Source: Cephalopachus bancanus (Eukaryota > Chordata > Mammalia > Primates > Tarsiidae). From it: a DNA stretch of 64,000 nt. The translations under genes were made by a program, and so were the position numbers. Positions 1-11,019 of the stretch are shown one piece after another. How positions within the stretch are numbered: the stretch's first letter is position 1; every line of letters starts with the position of its first letter. The stretch is from the NCBI GenBank assembly GCA_027257055.1, contig JAPVLO010000019.1, positions 17,472,501 through 17,536,500 of the forward strand, given 5' to 3'. The notes beneath the pieces are model-generated. The model was not told the origin of the DNA. It worked only from the letters and a program-made list of their open reading frames with translations, and did not search any database.

Positions 1-129
1 TCAGTCTCCTGACTTACAGGAGAATCTGCTTTAATAGGTCATAACTGAGGCAAGGAATATGCACCCCAGACCGTTGAAGGTGTGATGCAGGAGAAGGGCT
101 ACTATTGTGTGGGTGTGGGAGTGTGTGTG

Positions 130-501
130 TGTAATTAAATAAAACCTTTATTGCAATATAATTCACATACTGTTCAATTCACCCAGTTATAGTGCCACCT
201 AGTGGTTTTTAGTATTGTCAGAGTTGCGCAACCATCACCACAATTTTATAGCATTTTCATATTCCTCCTCAAAATCCCATACTCATTAAAAGCTACTCTC
301 CATTTCTCCCAACCCTACCAGTCCTAGGCAACAACAAATCCTTCTGTCTCTATGGCTTTGCCTATTCTGGGTATTTCACATAAATGGTATATACAGTGTG
401 TGGTTCTTCATGTCTGGCTTCTTTCACTCTGCATAATGTTTTCAGGATTCATGTTGGAGCATGTGCCATGCTTCATTTCTTTGTATTAATAATGTTTCAT
501 T
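130..501 (-). mobile_element. Ancient L1M 3' end, part 1
   Basis: Resembles antisense L1M 3' sequence (reverse complement ends GTGAATTATATTGCAATAAA). It continues at 808-1070 after an inserted Alu. Bases 1-129 hold a short TG run and nothing else recognised. Confidence 0.75.
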
Positions 502-796
502 GGCCAGGCTCGGCCAGCCTGTAATCCCAGCGCTTTGGGAGGCCGAGGTGAGTGGATTGCCTGAGCCTGCGGGTTCGAGACCCACCTGGACAAATTGGTG
601 AGACCTCATCTCTACAATAAATCAAAAAAATTAGCCGGGCGAGGTAGTGCGCGCCTGTAGTTCCAGCTACTTGGAAGGCTGAGGCGGAAGGATCGCCGGA
701 GCCCAGCAGGTCGAGGCTGTGGTGGCCGGGAACGGCCACTGCACTCTAGTCTGGGCTACAGAGTGAGACTCCAACTCAAATAATAATAATAATACT
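502..796 (+). mobile_element. Lineage-specific Alu inside L1M
   Basis: Full-length dimeric Alu of the window's dominant type, flanked by the 11-bp target duplication AATGTTTCATT (491-501 and 797-807). Its tail is ATAAT-rich. Confidence 0.95.
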
Positions 797-807
797 AATG
801 TTTCATT

Positions 808-1070
808 ATATGGCTACACTGCATTATATTTATCTATTCATTGGCGTATGGACATTTGGGTTGTTTCCATGTTGGGATCATTATAAATAATGTTGCTATG
901 AACATTCATGTACAAGCTTTTGTGTGGATGTCAGGTTCATTTTTCTTGTGTATAGACCTAGGAGTGGAATCTCTGGGCCATATGGTAGCTCCATATTAAC
1001 CTTCTGAAGGATTACTAAACTATTTAGCAAAGTGGCTGTACCATTTTAGATTCTATTGGCAGTGGGTAGG
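808..1070 (-). mobile_element. Ancient L1M 3' end, part 2
   Basis: Continuation of 130-501: TTGTTTCCATGTTGGGATCA and CTAGGAGTGGAATCTCTGGG are L1M-typical. 1071-1325 is unrecognised AT-rich DNA. Confidence 0.7.
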
Positions 1071-1327
1071 GTGATTTTTTTTTTAATGCCGAAGAATCTG
1101 GGTTGTTTGGGAAGCAAGTAACTTCTAGCTTATTTTCTGAGCTTTTAAAGATGTACTTAATGTCATTTTTGTTAAAACAGACCTTTCTTTATTATGGGAC
1201 TCCAGGAGCTTTAATACAGTTGAAACTAAAAATACATAAATTTTACATTCTGCCTTTTTGCTTAATTGCAAAGGAGACTGCGCTTATTAAGCATATAATT
1301 TGATGACTATATAATACTTTACCATAA

Positions 1328-1886
1328 ACATGAGGGGGACCCCCCAAAAACTGGAATTTACTTATTAAAAATTGTGTATTTATTCTTACATATTTAAACT
1401 TCAGTCACCTTCAAAATACTCTCCGTTTGATGTAATACACCTATTAAGACTCTCTTTCTACTGCTCAAAACAGTTTTTGAACTTGTCCATTTTAATGTGT
1501 TTTAGTGCTTCTACTGTTTTTTGTTTCACCTCTTCCACATTGGCAAAATGCTTCCCTTTGAGGACTTTTTTTATCCAGGGAAACCAAAAAAAAGGTCTCT
1601 CGGGGTGAGATCAGGTGGATAGGGAGGGTGGGGCACAGGAGTCATGCTATTTTTGGTCAAAAACTGCTGAACACTCAGCCCTGGGTGGTCTGGTGCACTT
1701 GTAAATCACCCATCATGAAATGAGCAGACATGTTTAAAGACTCTCCAAAAAAAAAATTCACTGAAGCTGAACCCAGCGTCTCACTACAACGCTAGCTGGT
1801 ACACTGATGCTGATGGGTTCCTAGAACACTTACCTAGCAGCAGAAGTCTGTACTGCAAGGGTCCCACCCTCCAAAAAATAATTCCG
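1328..1886 (-). mobile_element. Mariner-like DNA transposon relic, copy A
   Basis: Matches the relic at 15677-16540: a shared terminal GAGGGGG...CCCCCCAAAA-CTGGAATT end and a shared internal run such as CTGCTCAAAACAGTTTTTGA. It is a short (about 0.6 kb) decayed copy whose transposase frame is destroyed. An Alu (1887-2185) splits it near its far end; it resumes at 2194. Confidence 0.75.
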
Positions 1887-2185
1887 GTTTTTTTTTTTTT
1901 TTTTTTGAGTTGGAGTCTCACTCAGTTGCCCAGACTGGAGTGCAGTGGCCGCTCCCATTTCTGGAAGCAAACCTGCTGGGCTCTGGCGATCCTTCCCCCT
2001 CAGCCTTCCAAGTAGCTGGAACTACAGGCGCGCGCTACCACACCCGGCTAATTTTTTTGATTTTTATTGTAGAGATGAGGTCTCGCCAAGTTGCCCAGAC
2101 GGGTCTCATACCTGTGGGCTCAGGCAATTCACTCACCTCGGCCTCCCAAGGCGCGAGATTACAGGCTGAGCCACCGAGCCCAGCC
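1887..2185 (-). mobile_element. Lineage-specific Alu inserted in mariner copy A
   Basis: Antisense full-length Alu flanked by TAATTCCG (1879-1886 and 2186-2193). This shows the mariner relic is older than this Alu. Confidence 0.95.
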
Positions 2186-2193
2186 TAATTCCG

Positions 2194-2225
2194 TTTTTTT
2201 GGATCTCCTCTTATATACCCTATTT
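2194..2225 (-). mobile_element. Mariner copy A, terminal inverted repeat end
   Basis: Short remainder of copy A after the Alu; its reverse complement (TAAGAGGAGATCCAAAAAA) is a decayed form of the opposite terminus. Confidence 0.6.
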
Positions 2226-2305
2226 TCGACAACTTTTGATCTCACCATTATTTCATTGTACCCTCACTAGTACTGTGTGTTCTTTCTTGGTTAAGAAACA
2301 AAAAC

Positions 2306-2478
2306 AGGGCTCAGTGGCTCAGTTTGTAATCCCAGCACTTTGGGAGGCCGAGACGAGTGGATTACCTGAGGCCACGGGTTCGAGACCAGCCCAGGCAACT
2401 TGGCTAGACCTTGTCTCTACAATCAATAAAAAATTAAAGTCAAAAAAAGAAATAAAAAGAAACAAAAGCAAAAAACAC
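2306..2478 (+). mobile_element. Alu left-arm monomer with A-rich tail
   Basis: Only the left arm (GGGCTCAGTGGCTCAG to TCTCTACAATCAATAAA) followed by an A-rich tail; no right arm. Confidence 0.85.
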
Positions 2479-2494
2479 ATTCATTTTAAGAAAA

Positions 2495-2720
2495 ATTTTC
2501 TATGAGAGTAATGTGTAGAAAACTGCACAGATTGTTAATGTGATAGTTTGATGAATTTTCACAAAGTGGACATACCTGCATAACTGGACCCTACTAGGAC
2601 ATTTCCAGCCCCTCAGAAGTTTCCATCGTGTTCCTTTCCAGGGACCAATCATCTCCCTTTCTCCCCATGGAAACTGCTATCCTGACTTCTAATAGGGGAA
2701 AAAGTCCTTGCTCGTTCAAT
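2495..2720 (-). mobile_element. Ancient L1M fragment
   Basis: ATTTTCACAAAGTGGACATA and AACTGCTATCCTGACTTCTA resemble antisense L1M 3' sequence. 2721-3650 is unique DNA in which I recognise nothing. Confidence 0.55.
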
Positions 2721-3654
2721 GTGTAAATATGTATACTATGTTAAAGTAAACCACGTTAACTGCAGAATTCCTGGCTCTTTTAGCTGTATGCATTTCTTTT
2801 GGAAATCCAGGGCCTATCCATGTACTTTGCAAAGACAGCTTTCTTTATTTCAGGGTCCTCAGATGGGTACAGGAAGGGGGAGCCTACCTAGTTTCTAAAT
2901 CCCAGGGTCTCAGATGTGGCCTGCGGCCAGTGTGCCATACCTGCGCCTAGTATCCCTCTTGAGAGGCCAATGGGACTTTTTTGCTATCTTGCTTAGGTAA
3001 TGATGGGCTTCTTCCTGTTTCTCGTGTGTTATCAACCCAGACTTCAGGAGACACCACACTAGGACTCTAAGCCAGAGCTTTCCCATGACGAATGGACCAA
3101 GGCAAGACCACTGCTAAACCCACGGCCCCTCTCCTGATCAACTGTTCTACAGCTGGTGAGTGACCTTTCTAGAATAGAATAAAATAAATACTATGATTCT
3201 TTCCCCTTCAGCCCTGTATAGAAGCCTGGAATGGAAAGCTCTTATTTCCCAGTTCAGGGAAAACAAACACTTTTCCAGATCAGGCCTGATGCTTTTACCC
3301 CAGTTCCACCTAGTAGGCTCCTTTCTCTGGTCTGAAACCCAACATATCTACATCACCACAAATTCAGTTGACTAGCGCTGCCTGGGGAGACACTTAGTTT
3401 TCTGCTGCTTCTATGTAAAAAGGAGCGAGGAGTAGCTCTCCTGAAGATCCCTTGAAAGATTCCAAGTGTATTGCTGTTCTCAACACTCCTCTCAACCCAC
3501 TACATTATATTACTGATCTTTGCACCCATCCGAAGATAGGGCAGAGGGAAGTTACTGCCCTTTACCCAGGAATCAGGGAGATCGAGTAAGTGACCCGGGA
3601 CTGGAACTCAGGGATCCTGAAATCTGGTGGAGTACCCTTCTGGCATTCTGTGTC

Positions 3655-3838
3655 TTTCTGATTGTGGCAGCCTAGTATGGAAAAATCATAGGCTTTGGAG
3701 AAAACAGATCCAAGCTGAAATCTATGCTCTACCATCAAATTATGAGAATTCAGACAAGTTATTGATCATCTCTGCCCCTGTTTCTCATATAAATGGAGAC
3801 AATACCTATCCCAAACTGAAAAGGATTAAGTGAAAGTT
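3655..3838 (+). mobile_element. MIR SINE relic
   Basis: Diverged MIR: tRNA-like first half, then core CAAGTTATTGATCATCTCTG and CCTGTTTCTCATATAAATGG. Confidence 0.7.
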
Positions 3839-3840
3839 TT

Positions 3841-4135
3841 GACCGGGCTCAGTGGCTCAGCCTGTAATCCCAGCACTTTGGGAGGCTGAGGTGAGTGGAA
3901 TGCCTGAGCCCGCAGGTTCAAGACCAGCCCGGGCAACTTGGCAAGACCTCATCTCTACAATAAATAAAAAATTAGCCGGGCATAGTAGCACACGCCTAGA
4001 GTTCCAGCTACTTGGAAGGCAGAAGGATTGCCGGAACCCAGAAGGTTGATGCTGGGGTGGCCATGAGCGTGCTACTGCACTCCAGCCTGGGTGACGAAGT
4101 GAGACTCCAACTTAAAAAAAAAAAAGAAAGAAAGC
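3841..4135 (+). mobile_element. Lineage-specific Alu (older type)
   Basis: Full dimer with the older left-arm form (CCCAGCACTTTGGG, GGGCAACTTGGC) and a right arm with GGCCATGAGCGTGCTACTGC rather than the derived hairpin. First of a cluster of five Alus in 2.2 kb. Confidence 0.95.
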
Positions 4136-4149
4136 ACCGCAAAACACCT

Positions 4150-4262
4150 ACCAGAGTACCAAAACCTGGGTTTGAACCCTGGCTTTGCCTCTTTCTTACT
4201 GACTACATGAAACATTGTTTAATCTCTGGGTCTCCATTTCTGTGTTTCTAATAAAATACCTT
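4150..4262 (+). mobile_element. MIR fragment
   Basis: CCTGGGTTTGAACCCTGGCT is the MIR tRNA-like B-box region. Flanked by Alus on both sides. Confidence 0.65.
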
Positions 4263-4267
4263 TCGTA

Positions 4268-4567
4268 GCCGGGCTCGGTGGCTCAGCCTGTAATCCCGCG
4301 CCTTGGGAGACTGAGGTGAATGAATTGCCTGAGCCCGTGGGTTCGAGACCCGCCTGGGCAACTTGGTGAGACCTCATCTCTACAATAAATCAAAAAACTA
4401 GCCGGGTATGGTAGCGTGTGCCTGTAGTTCCAGTTACTTGGAAGCCTGAGGTGGAAGGATCGCTGGAGCCCAGCAAGTTGAGGCTACAGTGGCCGGGAGT
4501 GGCCACTGCACTCCAGTCTGGGTGACAGAGTGAGACTCCAACTCAAAAAAAAAAAAAAAAAAAAAAA
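4268..4567 (+). mobile_element. Lineage-specific Alu, tandem unit 1
   Basis: Full dimer with GCGCCTTGGGAG left arm. It runs directly into a second Alu at 4568, head to tail, sharing outer flanks ACCTTTCGT (4259-4267) and ACCTTTTGT. Confidence 0.95.
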
Positions 4568-4857
4568 GCCGGGCTCAGTGGCTCAGCCTGTAATCCTGAG
4601 CCTTTGGGAGGCTGAGGTGAGTGGATTGCCTGAGCCTGCGGGTTTGAGACCCGCCTGGGCAGCTTGGCGAGACCTCATCTCTACAATAAATCAAAATGAG
4701 CCGGGCGTGGTAGTTCGCGCCTGTAGTTCCAGCTGCTTGGAAGGCTGAGGCGGAAGGATCGCCGGAGCCAGTAGGTCGAGGCTGTGGTAGCCGGGAGCGG
4801 CCACTACACTCCAGTCTGGGTGACAAAGTGAGACTCCAACTCAAAAAAAAAAAACAA
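4568..4857 (+). mobile_element. Lineage-specific Alu, tandem unit 2
   Basis: Full dimer beginning inside the A tail of the previous Alu; ends in A-rich sequence before CCTTTTGTTTT. Confidence 0.95.
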
Positions 4858-4879
4858 AACCTTTTGTTTTTTAAAGTCT

Positions 4880-5005
4880 TATTTTTCATTTTTTAGTTTT
4901 TGTAGAAAGGGGATCTTGGTATATTTCCCAGGCTGGTCTTGACCTCCTGGCCTCAAGGGATTCTCCCAGGGCTGGGATTACAGTTTGAGCCACTGCACCC
5001 AGCCG
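4880..5005 (-). mobile_element. Old free left Alu monomer (FLAM-type)
   Basis: Antisense single arm: GGCTGGTCTTGACCTCCTGG to GGGATTACAG to GCACCCAGCC. Confidence 0.8.
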
Positions 5006-5044
5006 AAATAAGTTTTATTATTGTTATTATTACTATGAATTCAC

Positions 5045-5210
5045 AGCTTTTGAGAAATTCAATGCCCATACCTCATTGACCAAGTTGTTTAACCTTAGTT
5101 TCCTCATCTGTAAAACAATCCCGGAGCAGGGGTCATCTCTGTATCATCAAGTGGTTATAGAAATCAAAAGTAGATGAAAACTATGATGCCTGATCTCAAA
5201 ATAAAGTGAA
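5045..5210 (+). mobile_element. MIR SINE relic
   Basis: ACCTTAGTTTCCTCATCTGT is the MIR core. Confidence 0.75.
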
Positions 5211-5245
5211 AATAATATGACTTCTTGTCTCCTAGAAGGATTTGT

Positions 5246-5534
5246 GATTTTTTTTTTTGAGTTGGAGTCTCACTGTTGTCGCCCAGGCTGGAGTGCAGTG
5301 GCACACTCATGGCCACTGCGCAGCCTCAACCTGCTGGGCTTAGGCAATCCTTCCTTCCAAGCAGCTGGAACTACAGATGTACGCCATCATGCCTGGCTAA
5401 TTTTTGTGATTTATTGTAGAGACAAGGTCTCACCAAGTTGCCCGGGCTGGTCTCGAACCTCCAGGCTCAGGAAATTCACTTGCCTTAGCCTCCCAAAGTG
5501 CTAGGATTACAGGCTGAGCCACAGAGCCCGGCCG
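5246..5534 (-). mobile_element. Lineage-specific Alu
   Basis: Antisense full-length copy from poly(T) at 5246 to GAGCCCGGCC. 5535-5775 is unique DNA with nothing recognised. Confidence 0.95.
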
Positions 5535-5789
5535 GGCCTTCAGTCTTGTCAGATAAATAAGGTCAGTGGCTATCAATATGGATCATGCAGAATTTCTGAG
5601 TGTGACTGGTTAAACTTAGGGCTACCAGAATTGGACACCTAAGCAAAACTGCTTGAGGAAAGAGGGGCTGAGGACTGGCATATCCTTTTCCTAAGATCAA
5701 AACAAAGTAACAGATTCTAGTGATCCCGAACTGTCTTCCCCTCACATCCACCACCACGACTCCCAAACAGATTAGAAAAGCAGCTCCCA

Positions 5790-6088
5790 GCCGGGCTCGG
5801 TGGCTCAGCCTGTAATCCCATGCCTTTGGGAGGCTGAGGTGAGTGGATTGCCTGAGCCTGCGGGTTCAAGACCTGCCTGGGCAGCGAGACCTCATCTCTA
5901 CAATAAATCAAAAAATCAGCCGGGTGTGGTAGCGCATGCCTGTAATTTCGGCTACTCGGAAGGCTGAGGCGGAAGGATTGCCTGAGCCCAGTAGGCAAGG
6001 CTGCGGTGGCCGGGAGTGGCCACTGCACTCCAGTATGGGTGACAGAGTGAGACTCCAACTCCAAAAAAAAAAAAAAAGAAAGAAAAGC
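5790..6088 (+). mobile_element. Young lineage-specific Alu
   Basis: Left arm has the contracted GGGCAGCGAGACC form. Flanked by a perfect 14-bp duplication AAAAGCAGCTCCCA (5776-5789, 6089-6102). Confidence 0.97.
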
Positions 6089-6102
6089 AAAAGCAGCTCC
6101 CA

Positions 6103-7170
6103 AAGAGCTGCCTTGAGGGTGGTCACCCAGGAGGTACAACGAATCCCACCCACCCAGAGGGTTTCTCATTTCTGCTACACGACACCCGCTGAGAAACAGA
6201 TCTCAGAGGATGGGGATGGCAGTGACCAGACAGTCCTTGTAGCCTCAGGACAAGGCAGGATCTGTTGCCCTTGAGGGCCGAGGAAGGTTCGCTTGAGGAA
6301 CAAGGAACAGGTGCTACCTCCAGGAAATCCTTTCCTTCCAGACTCCAAGGTCTTAGGTTCTTCAAGGAGAAGGTGCCGTCCCCAAGGAGAAGCTCTGGGA
6401 AAGCAGCCCTAGGCATCGCCCCCATGCAGCAACTGAGCTCGCCCAAGAGAAAGAGGCCACCCTCCCCACCTGAGGCCGGGTCCTTAGACCACAAGGCCCA
6501 GGTGCCACTGCTCAGGAATCAGTCATTGATGATGATGTCTAGAGAATATGTCACCAAGCCTCCCAAAGCTGGGAGCACTCCTAAATTCTGCTGAAAAAGA
6601 GGAGGGCAAGGGCTTGGATCTCAGCTCCTAGACGATGACTGGCAACATCATGGCATTCTCAGGAAGTACTGATTGGCTCATAGATTCTAGTAAGGGCCAG
6701 ATACGTCCTGCCCAAGCTGTTTTCTCTTCTCTTGGTCTTTCCCCCCACTCATCTCCCCCACTTTCCCCAAATCCACACACTCAGGTTCTCTGTCAAATTG
6801 ACAGTGACACCCATGCTGTAGCCCCTAGGTTTGCCCTGGTCAGCCTGGATTTCTTTCACCAGTTGGAGGATGTGGGGTAGAGAGGGCTCATTGTAACCGC
6901 ACAGCTGCAACTTTTACTTCAGAGATTTTTTTTAAAGATCTAGAGAAGACAGACTCTTCTCTGAAGGCTGCTCTGGGTCGGCCTGACCTTGAACTGGGAG
7001 AGGAAGCCCTGCAGCAGCTGCATCAACAGGGAGGCCGGCTTAAAGCCCTCGTATGTTTCAGGTCCGTGGCAGGCAGCGAGCTATTTGGGGAAACCTAGAC
7101 TGGTCATATGCAGGGATGTCTGTGTGTTTGAAGGGATAGCAGAACTTTTAGTCCTATTATAGAAGTAAAG
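6103..7170. other. Unique intergenic DNA
   Basis: No gene, repeat or motif recognised. Open frames of up to 123 codons on both strands lack family resemblance and codon structure. Confidence 0.5.
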
Positions 7171-7173
7171 TTA

Positions 7174-7330
7174 GGCCAGGCATGGTGGCACGTACATGTA
7201 GTCCCAGCTACTCAGGAGGCCGAGGCAGGAGGATCACTTGAGCCCAGGAGTTCAAAGCTGCAGTAAGCTGTGATTGCACCACTGTACTCTAGCCTGGGCC
7301 ACAGAGTAAGACCCCATTTCAATAATAATT
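7174..7330 (+). mobile_element. Old right Alu monomer (FRAM/AluJ-type)
   Basis: GGCCAGGCATGGTGGCACGT then TGATTGCACCACTGTACTC; single arm with an ATT-rich tail. Confidence 0.85.
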
Positions 7331-7380
7331 GTTATTATTAAATAGAGGAAGATGTAAAATTAAATTTAAGAGAAAAAAAC

Positions 7381-7676
7381 TGCAAGGTGCAGTGGCTTAC
7401 ACACCAGTAATCCCAGTAGTTTGGGAGTCTAAGGTGAAGGATTGCTTGAGGCCGGGAGTTTGAGACCAGCCTGGGCAACATAGTGAGACCTTGACTTTAC
7501 AAAAAGTCAAAACAAGTTAGACGGGCATGGTGGTGCATGCCTGTAGTCCCAGCTACTTGGGAGGCTGAAATGAAGGGATCACCTCAGCCCAGGAAGTTGA
7601 GGCTGCAGTGTGCAGTGAGCCGTGATCTTGTCACTGCACTTTAGCCTGAGTGACAAAGTGAGACTGACTCAGAAGA
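7381..7676 (+). mobile_element. AluJ
   Basis: Diverged full dimer with anthropoid-like AluJ features (CAGCCTGGGCAACATAGTGAG). Its tail has expanded into the purine tract that follows. Confidence 0.9.
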
Positions 7677-7812
7677 AAAAGAAAACGAGAGAGAGGAAGG
7701 GAGGGAGGGAGAGAGAGAAGAAAGAAATTGAAAAAGAAAGAAGGAAAGAAGGAAAAAATAAAGGAAGGAAGGAAAAAATAAAGAAAGAAAAGGAGGAAGA
7801 AAGGAAGGAAAA
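7677..7812 (+). repeat. Purine-rich simple repeat (GGAA/GAAA)n
   Basis: About 136 bp of A/G only, grown from the AluJ tail. Confidence 0.95.
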
Positions 7813-8094
7813 GCCCCTTTGGACAGTTGCTGCGCTTCCAGTATTCACCAGCAGATGCCAGTAAACTGCAGGGAGACGAGGTCACTTTAGGAGTGGCAGA
7901 TGCTCAAGTCATCGAGACGAGGGAGGGGGTGCCCTCTTGTATTCCTGCCCATTCCCTTAGTGGAAATCATCCTAGCCACTTCCTTCCTCCTCCCCTGCCC
8001 TCTTTCTACCCCTGGTCTGGTCTTTCTTTGTATTGCCCACAATGCTACACCTAAAGATGCCTCCTCACCCTTCCCCTGGATAGCCATGGCCGGA

Positions 8095-8300
8095 ATGTAT
8101 ACATTTGCTGTGTGCCGGGCAGCCATCTCCACATTTAAACCAATCATTTGACTTAATTATCAGAACAACTGACTTAGGTAGGCACAACTAGTTATGCTGG
8201 TTGACAGAGGAGAAAGGAGCACAAGGAAATGAAGGGCAGCATTGTTGGTCAGAGGAACCGTGTGGGATTTACTCGGGCAGATTCCCTAGAAGCAGAGTCA
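8095..8300 (-). mobile_element. MIR relic
   Basis: TGTGTGCCGGGCAGCC, AATTATCAGAACAACTGAC and GACAGAGGAGAAAGG follow the antisense MIR order. 7813-8094 and 8301-8714 are unique. Confidence 0.6.
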
Positions 8301-8714
8301 CGTTCAACCCCTGGACCTTAAATCAGCTCGCAGGAAAACCTCCAGTCATTCCCTACGAGCTCTTGACAGAGTCCAAGGACTGACCCTCCACTTCTCCCAA
8401 GTGGCAGACGGTCATCATTCCCGGAGGGCAGCCTCCTCCTTCCTGCCTCAGAAGCCAGGGCCCCAAGCACACCAGTTCCTTCGCCTTCTGCTGAATAAGT
8501 CGTAGGCTCTCTTGCCCTGGCTTTGGGAACCGTATCAGGAGGATGTGCCACCCTTAAGTCCTGTTCTGAGTTCTGAGCAAGGTCTCGCCAGGATGTCACA
8601 GAGACCTGGCCTCCACCTCCCTTCTCCCCTCTTCCAGGGGGTGGTGCCGGGACCTGACCCCTTCCAGAGGCTCCTTGGGTCCTAGTGGGGAAGATGTGTG
8701 TTCAATATTATTGA

Positions 8715-8850
8715 ATGGCATTTTACATACACTTTCTCCTGCCCACCCGAATGACCGATTTGGTAGGCATTGTTAGTCCTGTTTCACAGATGAGAAAGCT
8801 GTGAGAACTTGACCAAAGCCAGGCAGAGCTGGGCACCAGTGCCAGCCACC
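8715..8850 (-). mobile_element. MIR relic
   Basis: GTTTCACAGATGAGAAAGCT and AGCCAGGCAGAGCTGGG are antisense MIR. Confidence 0.65.
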
Positions 8851-8989
8851 ATAGCTGCTCCCTGGTTCCCAAGTCCCAGCTTTTGCACAGAACTCTCTTG
8901 TCTGGGTGTTGATTTTGACCTCTCTTGTGAAGCCCTGAGGCTTGAGGAGGAAGCACCAGGTGACCCTAGGACAGACAGCTGGGAGCCTC

Positions 8990-9060
8990 TGTCGCCGAGG
9001 ATCTTGGCTTACACATCCTTATCAGCAAGGTCACCCGCGGATCATTATCAAAGCTGCCAA
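8990..9060. promoter_or_regulatory. Candidate regulatory element with GATA and TCF-like sites
   Basis: CTTATCAG (GATA type, near 9018) and ATTATCAAAG (GATA-like overlapping a TCF/LEF-type ATCAAAG) at the edge of a repeat-free GC-rich block. Function is inferred only from motifs. Confidence 0.3.
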
Positions 9061-9079
9061 AGGTCCCGTCCTCCTCTCC

Positions 9080-9580
9080 TGAGCTGCTGTCGCACAAAGG
9101 GCCGCCTGCGCCCCTCCCCCTCCCAGGCCGCGGGGACAGCAGGTATCCAAGCAAACGGGAAGCTGGGCCGCAGCTGCCACCCAGCACATTAAACACTCTG
9201 TTTTCTTAATGCCCCCTCCCCGCTAAGTGGTGATTACCGGGGTCTGCCTGAGGCCTGATCCTTCCAGCCACCTGACTTCAGCCAGTGGGGCACCCGGAGA
9301 AGGCGAGCAGCTGGTGGGTCGCACTTCAGGCCGGGCAGGCCCAGCGGCAGATGCGAGGCACTGATTATTCGGGGAGGGCTGCGTCGCGGGGCCGGCATTT
9401 GCACTTCAAAGGGGGACGGGCCCCAGCGCCCCGCTCTTGGGACCTGGGCTCATTCTGGGGAAAATCAAGTTGCTCCGAGTGAGTTACCCACCCGGGCTCC
9501 GCCCCTTCCTTACCCGAGGGCGGTTTAAACAACCCCTGGGAGTTCGCGCGCACTCGCTAGACAGTCCCCGGGACCCTCCT
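9080..9580. promoter_or_regulatory. Small CpG island downstream of LZTS1
   Basis: Repeat-free, GC-rich. By hand count about two dozen CpGs fall within 9290-9580, far above the window's background. It includes a GC-box (CCGCCCC near 9499) and a TTTAAA (near 9523). No open frame here resembles a protein. It could be an enhancer or the promoter of an unannotated transcript. Confidence 0.55.
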
Positions 9581-9602
9581 CCGTCTGGCAGCTCTCCTTT
9601 TA

Positions 9603-9866
9603 TTTTTTGGAGTCAGGGTCCCTTTCTGTCGCCCAGGTTGGGAGTGCTGTGCAATGATCACTTGATCATGGCTCACCGCCCTCGCCTCAGCCTCCCAAGG
9701 AGCTGAGGCTAGAGGTGCAAAAGCCCGGCTGATTTTTTCGTTTTTTGTAGAGACGAGGTCTCACTATGTTGCCCAGACTGGTCTTGAACTCCTGGGCTCA
9801 AGCAATTCTCCTCCCGTGGTCTCCCAAAATGCTGGGGTTACAGGTGCGAGCCACCACGTCCAGCAG
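9603..9866 (-). mobile_element. AluJ-type, next to the CpG island
   Basis: Antisense old Alu with a perfect 14-bp target duplication CAGCTCTCCTTTTA (9589-9602, 9867-9880). Confidence 0.9.
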
Positions 9867-9950
9867 CAGCTCTCCTTTTAATGGGGCCTGTTCTGATCTG
9901 GAAGGAGCAAGGACACTTGCATTTAGCAAGCCCTCACTCTGTATTTATAC

Positions 9951-10204
9951 TCTTTTTTTTTTTTGAGTCAGTCTCACTCTATCAACCAGCATCTACCTGC
10001 TGGACTCCAGCGATCCTTCCACCTCAGCCTTCCAAGTAGCCAGGACTACAGGCATGCACTACCACGCCCAGTTAATTTTTGATTTATTGTAGAGATGAGG
10101 TCTCACCAAGTTGCCCGGTCTGGTCTCGAACCCATGGGCTCAGGCAACCCATTCGCCTCGGCCCCCAAAGTGCTGGGATTACTGGCTGAGCGACCCGAGC
10201 CTGG
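9951..10204 (-). mobile_element. Lineage-specific Alu
   Basis: Antisense, internally shortened near its right arm; flanked by diverged duplications CTGTATTTATACTCTTT and CTGTATGTATACCCTTT. Confidence 0.9.
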
Positions 10205-10235
10205 TCTGTATGTATACCCTTTAATCTCCATTCTC

Positions 10236-10410
10236 TTAGGGACTGTTGTTACAGGTCCAATTGTGTCACCCAAAAGACATTGACATCAACATCCTAGCCT
10301 CCAGGATTTCAGAGCATGACCTTCTGTGGATCATACCGATGGAATTAGCTAAGATGAGTTGGGCTCCTAATTCAATATGGCGGCGCTCTTATAAGAATAG
10401 AGAGACACAG
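10236..10410 (+). mobile_element. MaLR-type solitary LTR, part 1
   Basis: CCAATTGTGTCACCCAAAAG, AATATGGCGGC and TCTTATAAGAATAGAG follow a mammalian MaLR LTR order. Continues at 10724 after an Alu. No internal retroviral genes. Confidence 0.65.
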
Positions 10411-10705
10411 GCCGGGCTTGGTGGCTCAGCCTGTAATCCTAGCACTTTGGGAGGCCGACGCGAGTGGATTGACTGAGCCCATGGGTTCGAGACCAGCCCG
10501 GGAAACTTGGCGAGACGTCGTCTCTACGATAAATAAAAAGTTATCCGGGTATGGTAGCACATGCCTGTAGTTCCAGCTGCTTGGAAGGCTGAGGCGGAAG
10601 GATCGCCTGAGCCCAGCAGGTCGACACTGGAGTGGCTGTGAGTGTGCGATGGCACTCCAGCTTGGGTGACAGTGAGACCCCAACTCAAAAAGAAAACAAA
10701 ACAAA
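10411..10705 (+). mobile_element. Lineage-specific Alu inside the LTR
   Basis: Perfect 18-bp target duplication AAGAATAGAGAGACACAG (10393-10410, 10706-10723). Confidence 0.97.
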
Positions 10706-10723
10706 AAGAATAGAGAGACACAG

Positions 10724-11018
10724 GGAAACACAACGAACAGACATGGAGACGAAGGGAGAAGACAGCCATGAAGCCAAGGGAAGACAGAGGCAGAGATTGC
10801 AGTGATGCTGCCAGAAGCCAAGGAACACCTGGAGGCGCCAAAAGCTGGAAGAGGCAAGAGAAATCCTCTCTTGGAGCCTTTGACGGGGAGGGGACATGGC
10901 ACCCTGCCAACACCTGGATCTTGGACTTCTAGCCTCCAGAACTGTGCACGAATACATTTCAATTGTTCTATGCCCCCCAGTTTGTGTTGCTTGTTATTGT
11001 AGCCCTAAGAAGCTAGTG
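10724..11018 (+). mobile_element. MaLR-type solitary LTR, part 2
   Basis: AGCCAAGGAACACC, TCTTGGACTTCTAGCCTCC and AGTTTGTGTTGCTTGTTATT match the 3' half of such LTRs. Confidence 0.7.
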
Positions 11019-11019
11019 G

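Noticed and set aside
5717..6169. 150-codon open frame on the minus strand
   Set aside because: Antisense reading of an Alu.
10426..10962. 178-codon open frame on the minus strand
   Set aside because: Alu plus LTR sequence; no gene.
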